Shown here one piece after another: positions 1-7,287 of a stretch of DNA of 13,469 nt; the first letter of the stretch is position 1, and every line of letters starts with the position of its first letter. A program made the position numbers and the translations under genes. The notes beneath the pieces are model-generated. The model ran no database searches. It was not told the origin of the DNA and worked only from the letters and a program-made list of their open reading frames with translations. Source of the stretch: Lutibacter sp. (GTDB lineage: Bacteria > Bacteroidota > Bacteroidia > Flavobacteriales > Flavobacteriaceae); assembly GCA_030599055.1 (NCBI GenBank), contig JAUVOS010000045.1:1-13469 (forward strand), written 5' to 3'.

Positions 1-459
1 CCTCAAGAATATGTACAGAGGATTAAAGAATCTTCCAATTTTATGGAAGGAATGGCGACGATTCGTCAATTGAGCTTTGGTTTATTAGATATGGCATGGC
101 ACGGAACGAATCCCTTAGACCTAAATGATGTAAAAGCTTATGAACAAGAAGCTTTTGCATCCACACAATTGTATCCTAATGTTGCAACTAGTTGTATGAG
201 TACGGCTTTTTCTCATATTTTTCCTGGAGGTTATTCTTCGGGTTATTACAGTTACAAATGGGCGGAAGTTTTAGATGCTGATGCTTTTGAATTTTTTAAA
301 GAGAATGGAATTTTCGATAAAAAAACGGCTACTAGATTTAAGGAGCATGTACTTTCTCAAGGTGGTACAGAAAAGCCGATGGTACTTTATAAAAAATTTC
401 GTGGGAAAGAGCCCAATGTTAATGCTTTATTGAGGAGAGCCGGGTTGGTGAAAGAGTAA
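1..459 (+). CDS. M3-family metallopeptidase (oligopeptidase A-like), C-terminal fragment
   Basis: The reading frame is open from the first base of the window, so this is the 3' end (about 152 codons) of a longer gene, and the ATG at 43 is internal. The family comprises zinc oligopeptidases that degrade short peptides; members are normally about 680-700 residues. Visible features are the Y-rich substrate-binding loop GGYSSGYYSYKWAEVL, followed by DADAFEFF and the C-terminal block LSQGGTEKPMVLYKKFRGKEP, which resembles oligopeptidase A (PrlC/OpdA) more than peptidyl-dipeptidase Dcp. The HExxH zinc motif would lie upstream of the window and cannot be checked. The stop is TAA at 457-459, two bases from the convergent mtnN stop, and no separate terminator is visible between them. 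The family call is firm; the exact subfamily and any signal peptide are unknown. Confidence 0.9.
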   Translation, partial: PQEYVQRIKESSNFMEGMATIRQLSFGLLDMAWHGTNPLDLNDVKAYEQEAFASTQLYPNVATSCMSTAFSHIFPGGYSSGYYSYKWAEVLDADAFEFFKENGIFDKKTATRFKEHVLSQGGTEKPMVLYKKFRGKEPNVNALLRRAGLVKE

Positions 460-461
460 TC

Positions 462-1196
462 TTAAGATAAATATATTTCTAAAATACCAGAAGCATATTT
501 CCCCGCAACTTTCTTAGCAAAAAGAGGAAAATCTATATGCGAATTATCATTAGCCTTATCTGAGATAATACGAATAATTTGGAATGGAATATCGTATTCA
601 TAGCATACTTGAGCTACGGCAGCACCTTCCATTTCCACACAAAGTGCATTGGGAGCTTTTTTTAATATGATGTTTATTTTTTCATCAGAATTTACAAATT
701 GGTCACCGCTTACGATGAGTCCTTTGTAGTATTTAGGATTTTTTATTTCAAATTCTTTTAGCGTTTCCTTATCAAAGTATTTTGAATAATTAACTAAAAA
801 ATATTGAGTTGCTTTTTCTAGTTTAGGTGAATTGCTTGTTTTAAAAGAAGTTTTGTCTAAAAGAGGAATTTCCATAGCAGGATACAAAGGGCTTGCATCC
901 ATGTCATGTTGTTTTAACGCTGTTCCAATTATAATATCACCAATATTCAAATTTTTTTGTAAAGCTCCTGCTACGCCCGAAAAAATAACTTCAGAGATAT
1001 CAAAAGAGTTTAATAGTTGTGTTAGTGTGGCAGAAGCGGCTACTTTACCCCAACGTGAAAAAACGATAACTACCTCATTATTAAAAAGTTTTCCTTGATA
1101 ATAAGTTCTCTTTCCTTTTTTGATAGTTTTAGCTATTTGCAAATCATTTAGTAGGAATTGCATTTCCTCAGGCATGGCACTTATGATACCTATCAT
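462..1196 (-). CDS. mtnN: 5'-methylthioadenosine/S-adenosylhomocysteine nucleosidase
   Basis: This cytosolic enzyme hydrolyses MTA and SAH (and 5'-deoxyadenosine in characterised homologues) to adenine and the thioribose or ribose product, recycling the by-products of SAM-dependent reactions. The 244-residue product has the nucleoside phosphorylase (PNP/UDP) fold. Visible markers are the N-terminal IGIISAMPEE, with E11 aligning to the catalytic Glu12 of E. coli; FSGVAGAL at 72-79; GLIVSGDQF at 159-167; the ribose-binding VEMEGAAVAQ (E190); and ISDKAND with the likely catalytic acid D213. It is slightly longer than the E. coli enzyme (about 232 residues), with extra sequence around residues 105-155. 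The start lies 3 bp after the stop of the MscS-type gene, so the two are probably cotranscribed. No SD-like sequence is evident. Confidence 0.93.
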   Translation of the reverse strand: MIGIISAMPEEMQFLLNDLQIAKTIKKGKRTYYQGKLFNNEVVIVFSRWGKVAASATLTQLLNSFDISEVIFSGVAGALQKNLNIGDIIIGTALKQHDMDASPLYPAMEIPLLDKTSFKTSNSPKLEKATQYFLVNYSKYFDKETLKEFEIKNPKYYKGLIVSGDQFVNSDEKINIILKKAPNALCVEMEGAAVAQVCYEYDIPFQIIRIISDKANDNSHIDFPLFAKKVAGKYASGILEIYLS

Positions 1197-1199
1197 CTA

Positions 1200-2018
1200 T
1201 TATTCTTCGTGTTTGAACAAATGTACATCTGTTTGAGGGAATGGAATAGTGATACCTGCTTGATCAAGTGCTTCTTTAGCATTTTCTAAAACATCAAAAT
1301 AAACACGCCAATATTTTTCTGGTGTTGTCCAGGGAATAACTAATAAATTAACAGAAGAATCAGCCAATTCTTTTACATTTACTGTCGGTACAGGGCTATC
1401 GAAAATATCTTGATGGGCATTCATCACTTTTAAAATCACTTGACGAGCTTCTTTGATATTTGAATCATAAGAAACCCCAATATTTATAGGTACACCAACT
1501 TTATCTCCTTGGTTATAATTAACAATATTTCCATTGGCTAGAACTCCATTCGGAATGATAGCGGTTTTTCCGCCAGCTACGGCTAATTTCGTAACTAGAA
1601 TATGAATTTCTTTTACTTGTCCTAATTCACCTTGTGCTTTAATTAAATCTCCAACTTTAAAAGGTTTGAAAAATAAAATTAATGCTCCACCTGCAAAATT
1701 TGAAAGAGAACCTTGAAGCGCTAACCCGATTGCTAAACCTGCTGCACCTAAAACAGCAAGAAACGAGGTCGTTCCAATACCGACCTGTGTAAGCAGAGTT
1801 ATTACTAATAAGACTTTAAGTGTAATACTCAATAAGCTTGACAAAAAGCTTTGCAAACTATTATCAACACCTTTTTTATTCATTATTCGGATAGAATAAT
1901 TGGTGAATATTCTAATTAGCCAAAGTCCAATGACTAGTAGAATTATTGCAAGGATAATTTTAGGGGCGTAATCTCTTACTAGCTCTTTAGCTATTTCGAC
2001 ATATTTTTGGTAATTCAC
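1200..2018 (-). CDS. MscS-family small-conductance mechanosensitive channel
   Basis: This inner-membrane channel of 272 residues has the compact MscS architecture. It would open under membrane tension to release solutes during hypo-osmotic shock. A short N-terminal segment precedes TM1 (about 20-38), TM2 (about 62-82) and the pore helix TM3 (about 85-113), which has the Gly/Ala-packed pattern LGAAGLAIGLALQGSLSNFAGG. FKPFKVGDLI follows at 117-126, then the beta domain with IPNG at 155-158 and a C-terminal alpha/beta domain. The length is close to E. coli MscS (286). The C-terminus ends in HLFKHEE without a long extension. It lies directly upstream of mtnN (3-bp gap) and is probably the first gene of a two-gene operon; a TAnnTTTG box lies about 94 bp upstream of the start. 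Confidence 0.93.
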   Translation of the reverse strand: MNYQKYVEIAKELVRDYAPKIILAIILLVIGLWLIRIFTNYSIRIMNKKGVDNSLQSFLSSLLSITLKVLLVITLLTQVGIGTTSFLAVLGAAGLAIGLALQGSLSNFAGGALILFFKPFKVGDLIKAQGELGQVKEIHILVTKLAVAGGKTAIIPNGVLANGNIVNYNQGDKVGVPINIGVSYDSNIKEARQVILKVMNAHQDIFDSPVPTVNVKELADSSVNLLVIPWTTPEKYWRVYFDVLENAKEALDQAGITIPFPQTDVHLFKHEE

Positions 2019-2111
2019 TTTTTAAAATTATTAAGGGTTTATTTTAAGATAAACTAGTTTACAAAATATTTATTGTAGAAGTCTTTCATAGATATTTAAA
2101 CTAATAGTAAA

Positions 2112-2119
2112 CAAATATA
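2112..2119 (-). promoter_or_regulatory. Putative -7 box of the mscS-mtnN operon
   Basis: Read on the minus strand this is TATATTTG, an exact match to the Bacteroidota -7 consensus TAnnTTTG. It lies 93 bases before the MscS ATG, giving a predicted 5' UTR of about 85-90 nt. No clear TTG is seen at the usual 17-23 nt further upstream, so the call rests on the -7 element and its location in a gene-free stretch. Confidence 0.45.
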
Positions 2120-2174
2120 CTAAAAAGTTGATCGATATGCCATATCAGATTTTTTTTAAGTTTAAGAATTAATT

Positions 2175-2196
2175 TATAACCCACTATTAGGTTATA
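2175..2196. other. Small inverted repeat upstream of the MscS-type gene
   Basis: TATAACC (2175-2181) and GGTTATA (2190-2196) form a perfect 7-bp inverted repeat with an 8-nt loop. It lies in the 274-base gap between the MscS-type gene and dodecin, upstream of the predicted mscS promoter. It could be an operator or just AT-rich self-complementarity. No T-tract follows it, so it is not a terminator. Confidence 0.35.
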
Positions 2197-2232
2197 GGTT
2201 TCTTGAAGCAGAATTATATTTTCAAAAAGAAA

Positions 2233-2280
2233 ACCGTCTGGAAAAAGAATATAAAAAACAATTTCAGACAGTCTTTTTTT
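2233..2280 (-). terminator. Hairpin terminator downstream of dodecin, possibly bidirectional
   Basis: ACCGTCTGGAAA (2233-2244) pairs with TTTCAGACAGT (2262-2272) through a GTCTG/CAGAC core plus AAA/TTT, with one bulged G and a 17-nt loop. On the minus strand the stem is followed by TTTTCTTTTT, which suits termination of dodecin transcripts, whose stop lies 20 bases upstream. On the plus strand it is followed by seven T (2274-2280), so it could also work in the other direction. Confidence 0.7.
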
Positions 2281-2292
2281 ATAAAGAATCGT

Positions 2293-2493
2293 TTATTTTA
2301 CTTCAAATGTAATTTTTACATTGACTCTATATTTAATAATTTCATTGTCATCTATAACGACACTTTGTGATTGCACAAAGGCAGATTTAATGAATTTAAC
2401 TGTCTTTGCTGCATGTTTTACAGCATTCTCTGTAGCTTCTTCCCAACTCTTGTTAGAATCAGCCATTACTTCAATAACTTTCATTACAGACAT
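2293..2493 (-). CDS. Dodecin family flavin-binding protein
   Basis: This 66-residue protein has the complete dodecin fold signature: beta strand KVIEVMADS, helix SWEEATENAVKHAAKTV, then two strands ending in YRVNVKITFEV. Dodecins assemble into hollow dodecamers that bind flavins (riboflavin or FMN) between tryptophans of neighbouring subunits, and they store or buffer flavins. The expected Trp is W17 in NKSWEEA. The length is typical (about 65-71 residues). Either the first ATG or the Met at residue 4 could be the start; family alignments favour a start close to KVIEV. It is a single-gene unit, with the terminator 20 bases after the stop. Nothing in the neighbourhood relates to flavin metabolism, so its physiological role here is open. 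Confidence 0.93.
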   Translation of the reverse strand: MSVMKVIEVMADSNKSWEEATENAVKHAAKTVKFIKSAFVQSQSVVIDDNEIIKYRVNVKITFEVK

Positions 2494-2604
2494 AATTTTG
2501 CTTTTTATGGGTTAATAATTAACTTAGACTGTAAATGTACAAAATTTTGAATACTTTGATTCGTGTTTTCTTTTGATACCGGTTTTTTATATAATCGAAA
2601 AGAA

Positions 2605-2780
2605 TTCTCCTAGGATCTGGCTTGGGGTTTCCGATTCAACCTCTCCTTTGGAGAGTTCAAAACTTTTTTTGAGAAGTTTTGGAAGAGGCAAAATAACAGA
2701 ATTTCGATTTTTGATCTTTAGGTCAAAATGAAACGAGCGAAGCACTCCTGTGGTTCTACCTAGGAAATAGTTCGTTTCAA
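2605..2780. repeat. Stem-rich intergenic element with nested hairpins
   Basis: Three nested stems are seen: CTCTCC-TTT-GGAGAG (2641-2655), CAAAACTT/AAGTTTTG (2658-2665 with 2674-2681), and an outer CCTCT/AGAGG (2640-2644 with 2684-2688) closing both into a branched structure. Further on, TGAAACGA (2729-2736) pairs with TCGTTTCA (2772-2779). The segment is also flanked by two CCTAGG palindromes (2609-2614 and 2759-2764). It is less AT-rich than the surrounding spacer. This looks like a dispersed intergenic repeat (REP- or MITE-like), but only one copy of the whole is in the window. No transposase or target duplication was identified. Confidence 0.5.
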
Positions 2781-2810
2781 AAAATTCTTTTATTATAATA
2801 AAAAAAAGTA

Positions 2811-2844
2811 TTGGCAAAGAATTAAAGTTTTTCACCTATATTTG
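2811..2844 (+). promoter_or_regulatory. Putative promoter of the PiT transporter gene
   Basis: TATATTTG (2837-2844) matches the Bacteroidota -7 consensus TAnnTTTG exactly. TTG at 2811-2813 lies 23 bases upstream, at the long end of the allowed -33 spacing (about 17-23). The predicted 5' UTR is about 37 nt. No clear PhoB-type box is recognisable nearby. Confidence 0.55.
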
Positions 2845-2886
2845 TGTCTATTTTTTTTAACATTCATTTCCTAAAAAACTAACCAT

Positions 2887-5175
2887 ATGGAAAATATTTA
2901 TATTTTAATGCTTGTTGCTTTAGTAGTATTAGCCGTTATCGACTTAGTCGTCGGAGTAAGTAATGATGCTATAAACTTTTTAAATTCAGCTGTAGGTTCT
3001 AAGGTTATTTCAGTTAGAAATATAATGATTATCGCCAGTCTCGGTATTTTCTTAGGTGCTGCAACTTCAAGTGGTATGATGGAAGTAGCCCGTAAAGGTA
3101 TTTTTATGCCTGGAGAATTCTATTTCAACGAAATCATGTATATCTTTTTAGCTGTCATGATTACAGATATATTGTTGTTAGACACGTTTAATAGTCTAGG
3201 AATGCCCACATCTACAACAGTTTCTATTGTCTTTGAATTGTTAGGTGCTGCAGTAGCCATGGCGTTGATAAAAATATCACTAAATGATAGCGAAACGGTT
3301 TCAAACCTTGCTAAGTATATAAACACAGCCAAAGCTTTACAGATTATCTTTGGTATTTTGCTCTCTGTAGTCGTCGCTTTTAGTATAGGTGCCTTTGTTC
3401 AGTTTATTTCCCGAATGGTGTATTCTTTTCAGTTTGAAAAGAAAAAGAGGTATGTGAATGCCATTTTTGGAGGTATTGCGATTACTGCGATTACCTATTT
3501 TATCTTTATGAAAGGATTAAAAGGAACAGACTATTACAAAGCACTCCAAGGATCTATTGAGGGAAATGAAGTTTTAATTATTTTAGGAGGTTTTGTCTTT
3601 TGGTCTATTCTAGCCTATATTCTTTCGATATTTTCAAAATTTAATGTTTTAAAATTTATTATTGGAATAGGTACATTCTCTCTTGCTTTAGCCTTTTCGG
3701 GTAATGACTTGGTCAACTTTATTGGAGTACCTATCGCAGCTTTAAATTCATACCAAGCATGGCACGGCTCAGGCATTGCAGCTACAGAGTTTAGTATGGA
3801 TATATTATCTGAAAAAGTCCCAACACAGACGGTCCTTTTATTAATAGCCGGTGGTATTATGGTTGTTACACTTTGGTTTTCTAATAAAGCAAAGAAAGTT
3901 GCTGCTACGGAAATTAACTTAGCACGACAAAGTGACGCTACAGAACGATTCAGTCCGAATCAACTATCACGTATCGTAGTCAGAGGAACTTCGGCAATTA
4001 GTAGAGCACTTGATAGAATCATTCCGGATAGTTGGTTAAAACGTATTGAAAAACAATTTGAAAAACCTGTTATTCATTTGCCGCAAGGTAAAGTGCACGA
4101 ATTACCTGCTTTTGATATGATTCGTGCTTCTGTAAATTTGGTCGTTGCAGGTATTTTAATATCTATTGCAACTTCCTATAAACTACCACTTTCAACAACT
4201 TATGTTACATTTATGGTAGCGATGGGTACCTCATTAGCTGATAAGGCTTGGGGTCGTGAAAGTGCTGTTTATAGAGTGGCAGGTGTATTCAATGTTATTG
4301 GAGGATGGTTTTTAACTGCTTTCTCTGCATTTGTTGTGGCAGCTATATTCACGTATATTATATACTTGGGAGGCGTCGTTTCCATTGCAATATTATTTAT
4401 TGTTGTGCTCTTTATTCTTGGAAGAAGTACATTCAAACATGCAAAAGAAGCTAAAGAAGGGAAAGTAAAACAAAATATAGCAAGAGCAGAACTCAGAACA
4501 ATCAATCAAGTAATGAAAGAAAGTTCTGAGCATATCTCAGAAGTTACAAAACGTGTCGATAAATTATACGGACATGTGGTTACGGATTTATCAGCACATA
4601 ATCTTGATAAACTTTCTAAAACAGAAAAACATGTAAAGAAATTAAATAAAGAAATTGATGAACTTCGAAGTGATGTTTTCTACTTTATTAAATCACTAGA
4701 TGAGAATTCTGTAAAGGCGAGTAGATTCTATATTTTGGTTTTAGGTTATTTGCAAGATGTCACACAATCTATCGATTATATAGCGTCAACGAGTTTTACA
4801 CATGTAAATAATAATCATAAGAACTTAAAGAAATCTCAAATCGCTGACTTAAATTCTATCAAAAATGAATTGCATAAACTACTAGAAAGAATAGGTTCAG
4901 ATTTTGAACACAATAGCTTTGAAAATATCCAAAGTATTATTGATTCAAAACAAGATCTTTTTGGTTATGTTTCTGTTTCTTTAGATAATCAGGTAGCTCG
5001 AATTAGAACAGAAGAAAGTAGTAAAAGAAATACGGTCTTGTATTTTGGAATTTTACTTGAAACAAAAGATTTAATTCAAGCCTTGATGAATTTATTACAA
5101 CTCTACCAAGAAAATCGTACTTTGTACAAATCAGAAGTCACGAATCCTTTTAAAACGGATCTTGATGGCTTGTAA
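2887..5175 (+). CDS. PiT-family inorganic phosphate transporter with C-terminal PhoU-like extension
   Basis: This inner-membrane phosphate permease of 762 residues is driven by a cation gradient (H+ or Na+). The two inverted PiT signatures are present: GVSNDAINFLNSAVGSKV (23-40) and SGNDLVNFIGVPIAAL (271-286). Each is followed by a second conserved block, GMPTSTTVS (105-113) and LPLSTTYV (433-440). A hydrophilic insert sits at about 332-410. After the last TM (about 492-512) comes a charged helical, coiled-coil-like region (about 520-762) resembling PhoU-type domains, which makes it about 260 residues longer than E. coli PitA (499). The ATG is the first after an in-frame TAA at 2872, so the start is well defined. 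It has its own promoter and a strong terminator 18 bases after the stop. Substrate specificity (phosphate, possibly metal-phosphate) is inferred from the family. Confidence 0.92.
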   Translation: MENIYILMLVALVVLAVIDLVVGVSNDAINFLNSAVGSKVISVRNIMIIASLGIFLGAATSSGMMEVARKGIFMPGEFYFNEIMYIFLAVMITDILLLDTFNSLGMPTSTTVSIVFELLGAAVAMALIKISLNDSETVSNLAKYINTAKALQIIFGILLSVVVAFSIGAFVQFISRMVYSFQFEKKKRYVNAIFGGIAITAITYFIFMKGLKGTDYYKALQGSIEGNEVLIILGGFVFWSILAYILSIFSKFNVLKFIIGIGTFSLALAFSGNDLVNFIGVPIAALNSYQAWHGSGIAATEFSMDILSEKVPTQTVLLLIAGGIMVVTLWFSNKAKKVAATEINLARQSDATERFSPNQLSRIVVRGTSAISRALDRIIPDSWLKRIEKQFEKPVIHLPQGKVHELPAFDMIRASVNLVVAGILISIATSYKLPLSTTYVTFMVAMGTSLADKAWGRESAVYRVAGVFNVIGGWFLTAFSAFVVAAIFTYIIYLGGVVSIAILFIVVLFILGRSTFKHAKEAKEGKVKQNIARAELRTINQVMKESSEHISEVTKRVDKLYGHVVTDLSAHNLDKLSKTEKHVKKLNKEIDELRSDVFYFIKSLDENSVKASRFYILVLGYLQDVTQSIDYIASTSFTHVNNNHKNLKKSQIADLNSIKNELHKLLERIGSDFEHNSFENIQSIIDSKQDLFGYVSVSLDNQVARIRTEESSKRNTVLYFGILLETKDLIQALMNLLQLYQENRTLYKSEVTNPFKTDLDGL

Positions 5176-5192
5176 AGAGTGATTTAGAATGC

Positions 5193-5247
5193 AAAAAAGT
5201 GACTTTTTTTAGGGGTTTACAATACCTTATAAAAAAGTCACTTTTTT
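5193..5247. terminator. Strong hairpin terminator between the PiT and Na/Pi transporter genes
   Basis: The 17-base arms at 5193-5209 and 5231-5247 (AAAAAAGTGACTTTTTT and its exact reverse complement) form a perfect stem with a 21-nt loop and a T-tract at the 3' end. Because both arms are A- and T-flanked it could work in either direction. It implies that the PiT gene ends its own transcript, and that the next gene, 51 bases on, needs its own promoter or readthrough. Confidence 0.85.
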
Positions 5248-5298
5248 TATTTAAATAATAAAATGTATGTTTACCACATTATTTTGATAAGTAAATAA

Positions 5299-7062
5299 AT
5301 GTTTAGAAAGTCAATATTTTTTGTGTTTTTAGCCTTTTTGGCTGTGGTTTTATTTTTTAACCCAAACTTTAAAACAATAATTGCTGGTGTAGCAATTTTG
5401 CTTTTTGGAATGATTATGTTGGAAGAAGGTTTTAAAGTTTTTGCAAAAGGACCGCTTCAAAATATCTTAAAAAGAGCCACAGATAAGTTATACAAAAGTA
5501 TTGGTGTTGGAGCACTTGTTACAGCATTTATTCAGTCGAGTTCACTAGTTTCAGTTATAACAATATCCTTTATAAGTGCGGGTTTAATAAGTTTAAGTGG
5601 TGGTTTAGGTTTAATCTTTGGGGCCAATATAGGTACTACAGCCACTGCGTGGTTGGTAGCGGGTTTTGGTTTGAAAATTAAGATATCTGCCTTGGCAATG
5701 CCCATGTTGGTTTTTGGAATTATTTTTTCTTTTCAAAAAAAGGAATCCTATAAAGGATTAGGAAATATTTTGGCTGGGTTGGGTTTCTTCTTTTTGGGAA
5801 TTCACTATATGAAAGAAGGTTTTGATGTTTTTAAGGAATATATTGACCTCTCTCAATATGCAGTTTCAGGGTATTTAGGAGTAATTATTTATGCAGGATT
5901 AGGGATCATTATTACCACTATACTTCAATCAAGTAGTGCTACTTTGGCATTGATTTTAACTGCTTTGGCTGCCGGACAGATTGAATATGAAAATGCTTTA
6001 GCTTTAGCTATTGGGGCAAATGTTGGAACCACAATTACTGCCATTTTAGGTTCGCTAAGTGCAAATGTGGCAGGAAAAAGATTGGCTGGGGCTCATTTTG
6101 TATTTAATGTAATTACGGGTATTGTTGCCGCTGCCTTAATATTCCCATTAGCGAGGCTTGTAGATAATCTATCGGAAATATTTAGAATAGCAGAAACAGA
6201 TTATACTTTAAAATTAGCCCTTTTTCATACTATATTTAATATAATTGGGGTTGTATTGATGATTCCATTTATAAAAAGACTTGAAAAGTTGTTAATTAGA
6301 ATATTTAAAGAAAAAACAGATCAAGATATTGATGAAGCTAGATTTTTGAATGAAGCGGTACTTGAATTCCCCGGAACGGTCATTACTTCTTTGTTTAAAG
6401 AATCAAAACGCTTGTTTAAAAGAGCCATTTTTGAAATTGTAGCGCATGGTTTAAACATTCATCGCGGAGATATTAAATCAGATTTAAAGATTAAAAAAAT
6501 TATCAAGAAATCTACTGAAGATATGGATGTAGATGTTGAAGAGTTGTACTATCAAAAAGTTAAAGCAATATATGGAGAGATAATAAAATATGCTGCTACT
6601 GCTGAGAAGAAGTTAAAACTTACTGATGCACAACAAAATGCTATATATGATATAAAAGTTGCCAATCGTAAAATGGTAGAAATTATCAGAGATGTAAGAG
6701 AGCTTAACAAGAATGTAAGTTTGTCGTTAGATCTTGAAAACAAGCATCTGCAAAGAGAATATGATGATTTTAGAAAAAAAATCACTAAGGTTTTACGCAT
6801 TATTCATCTCTTTAGAAAAACAGACAATTCAAAGAAATTAGCAAAGGAACTAAAAGAACTTAAAAGAGAAGCTAAAGAAAACAAAAGACATAGTAATAAA
6901 GCCATTGATAAATTAATACGAAAAGATTTGATAAGTGTTGAAATGGCTTCTTCTTTATTCAATGATTATTCAAATGTAAATGATATTATCAAAAAATTGA
7001 TTGAAGTAGCTGAGTTGCTTTATGGTAAAAAAGATACACTTTTAGAGAATGGTAATGATTAG
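5299..7062 (+). CDS. Na/Pi cotransporter family protein (NptA/YjbB-like) with C-terminal PhoU domain
   Basis: This 587-residue inner-membrane protein belongs to the SLC34-like sodium-phosphate family. The two inverted halves carry the hallmark pairs QSSS (79-82) with GANIGTTATAW (108-118), and QSSSAT (210-215) with GANVGTTITA (239-248). Other TM segments lie at about 5-20, 25-40, 132-146, 154-170, 192-210 and 264-284, with the last at about 304-323. Residues from about 345 to the end are a charged helical region of the PhoU type. In E. coli the PhoU-bearing relative YjbB is linked to phosphate export, so uptake is likely but not certain here. The start is fixed by a TAA codon directly before the ATG. 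The promoter is unclear; TATGTTTA at 5266-5273 is only a near match to TAnnTTTG. Confidence 0.92.
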   Translation: MFRKSIFFVFLAFLAVVLFFNPNFKTIIAGVAILLFGMIMLEEGFKVFAKGPLQNILKRATDKLYKSIGVGALVTAFIQSSSLVSVITISFISAGLISLSGGLGLIFGANIGTTATAWLVAGFGLKIKISALAMPMLVFGIIFSFQKKESYKGLGNILAGLGFFFLGIHYMKEGFDVFKEYIDLSQYAVSGYLGVIIYAGLGIIITTILQSSSATLALILTALAAGQIEYENALALAIGANVGTTITAILGSLSANVAGKRLAGAHFVFNVITGIVAAALIFPLARLVDNLSEIFRIAETDYTLKLALFHTIFNIIGVVLMIPFIKRLEKLLIRIFKEKTDQDIDEARFLNEAVLEFPGTVITSLFKESKRLFKRAIFEIVAHGLNIHRGDIKSDLKIKKIIKKSTEDMDVDVEELYYQKVKAIYGEIIKYAATAEKKLKLTDAQQNAIYDIKVANRKMVEIIRDVRELNKNVSLSLDLENKHLQREYDDFRKKITKVLRIIHLFRKTDNSKKLAKELKELKREAKENKRHSNKAIDKLIRKDLISVEMASSLFNDYSNVNDIIKKLIEVAELLYGKKDTLLENGND

Positions 7063-7063
7063 C

Positions 7064-7115
7064 TATTAACCCGGCGGACATAAGACGAAAAGACATAAGA
7101 CGTAAGACTTTTACT
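7064..7115. repeat. Minisatellite repeat copy A (head TATTAACCCG plus 2 units)
   Basis: The head TATTAACCCG (7064-7073) is followed by the unit GACATAAGACGAAAA (7077-7091), a 14-base variant GACATAAGACGTAA (7092-7105), and the tail GACTTTTACT (7106-7115). The same head, unit and tail recur at 9914-9981 with three perfect units. It begins 2 bases after the stop of the Na/Pi transporter gene. I see no hairpin terminator in the 225-base gap before the porin; the rest of the gap is AT-rich sequence. Confidence 0.85.
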
Positions 7116-7287
7116 CATAGCCAATTACAACCTAGCTCTATTTCGGCTAATTATCGTCATGTTAATAGTATTCAAAGAAAACAAAATGCAATATGAATTT
7201 ATCTTTAATTCTTTAATAAAAAAATAAATAACCAGTCAGTTTTTGGCTTTTCATAAAACCAATTGAAATTTTAATTAAATATTTATT

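Larger units (their letters stand above)
2494..2886. other. 393-base divergent intergenic region between dodecin and the PiT transporter
   Basis: This gap holds divergent promoters for dodecin (leftward) and PiT (rightward). On the dodecin side, TACATTTA (minus strand, 2532-2539) is a one-mismatch version of TAnnTTTG. The middle (about 2605-2780) is dense in inverted repeats, described separately. An 82-codon open frame on the minus strand (2587-2835) runs straight through these stem-loops and resembles no family I know; I do not believe it is a gene. Confidence 0.7.

Noticed and set aside
832..1098. 88-codon open frame on the plus strand
   Set aside because: Antisense to mtnN, whose frame carries all expected catalytic motifs.
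2321..2515. 64-codon open frame on the plus strand
   Set aside because: Antisense to the well-supported dodecin gene.
2605..2780. Insertion sequence remnant
   Set aside because: There is no transposase fragment, no long terminal inverted repeat and no evident target duplication; only the CCTAGG words at the borders hint at ends.
2587..2835. 82-codon open frame on the minus strand
   Set aside because: It runs across nested inverted repeats and the PiT -7 region, resembles no family I know, and sits in spacer sequence.
3120..3332. Antisense open frame inside the PiT gene; similar ones at 4269-4505, 6552-6800 and 11149-11343
   Set aside because: Each is short, lies wholly within a conserved gene on the other strand, and has no recognisable domain.
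7116..7287. PhoB-type box upstream of the porin and the other phosphate genes
   Set aside because: I found no convincing pair of direct repeats of the PHO-box type before the porin, Na/Pi or PiT genes; isolated TTCAC or TTTACC words are expected by chance in this composition.
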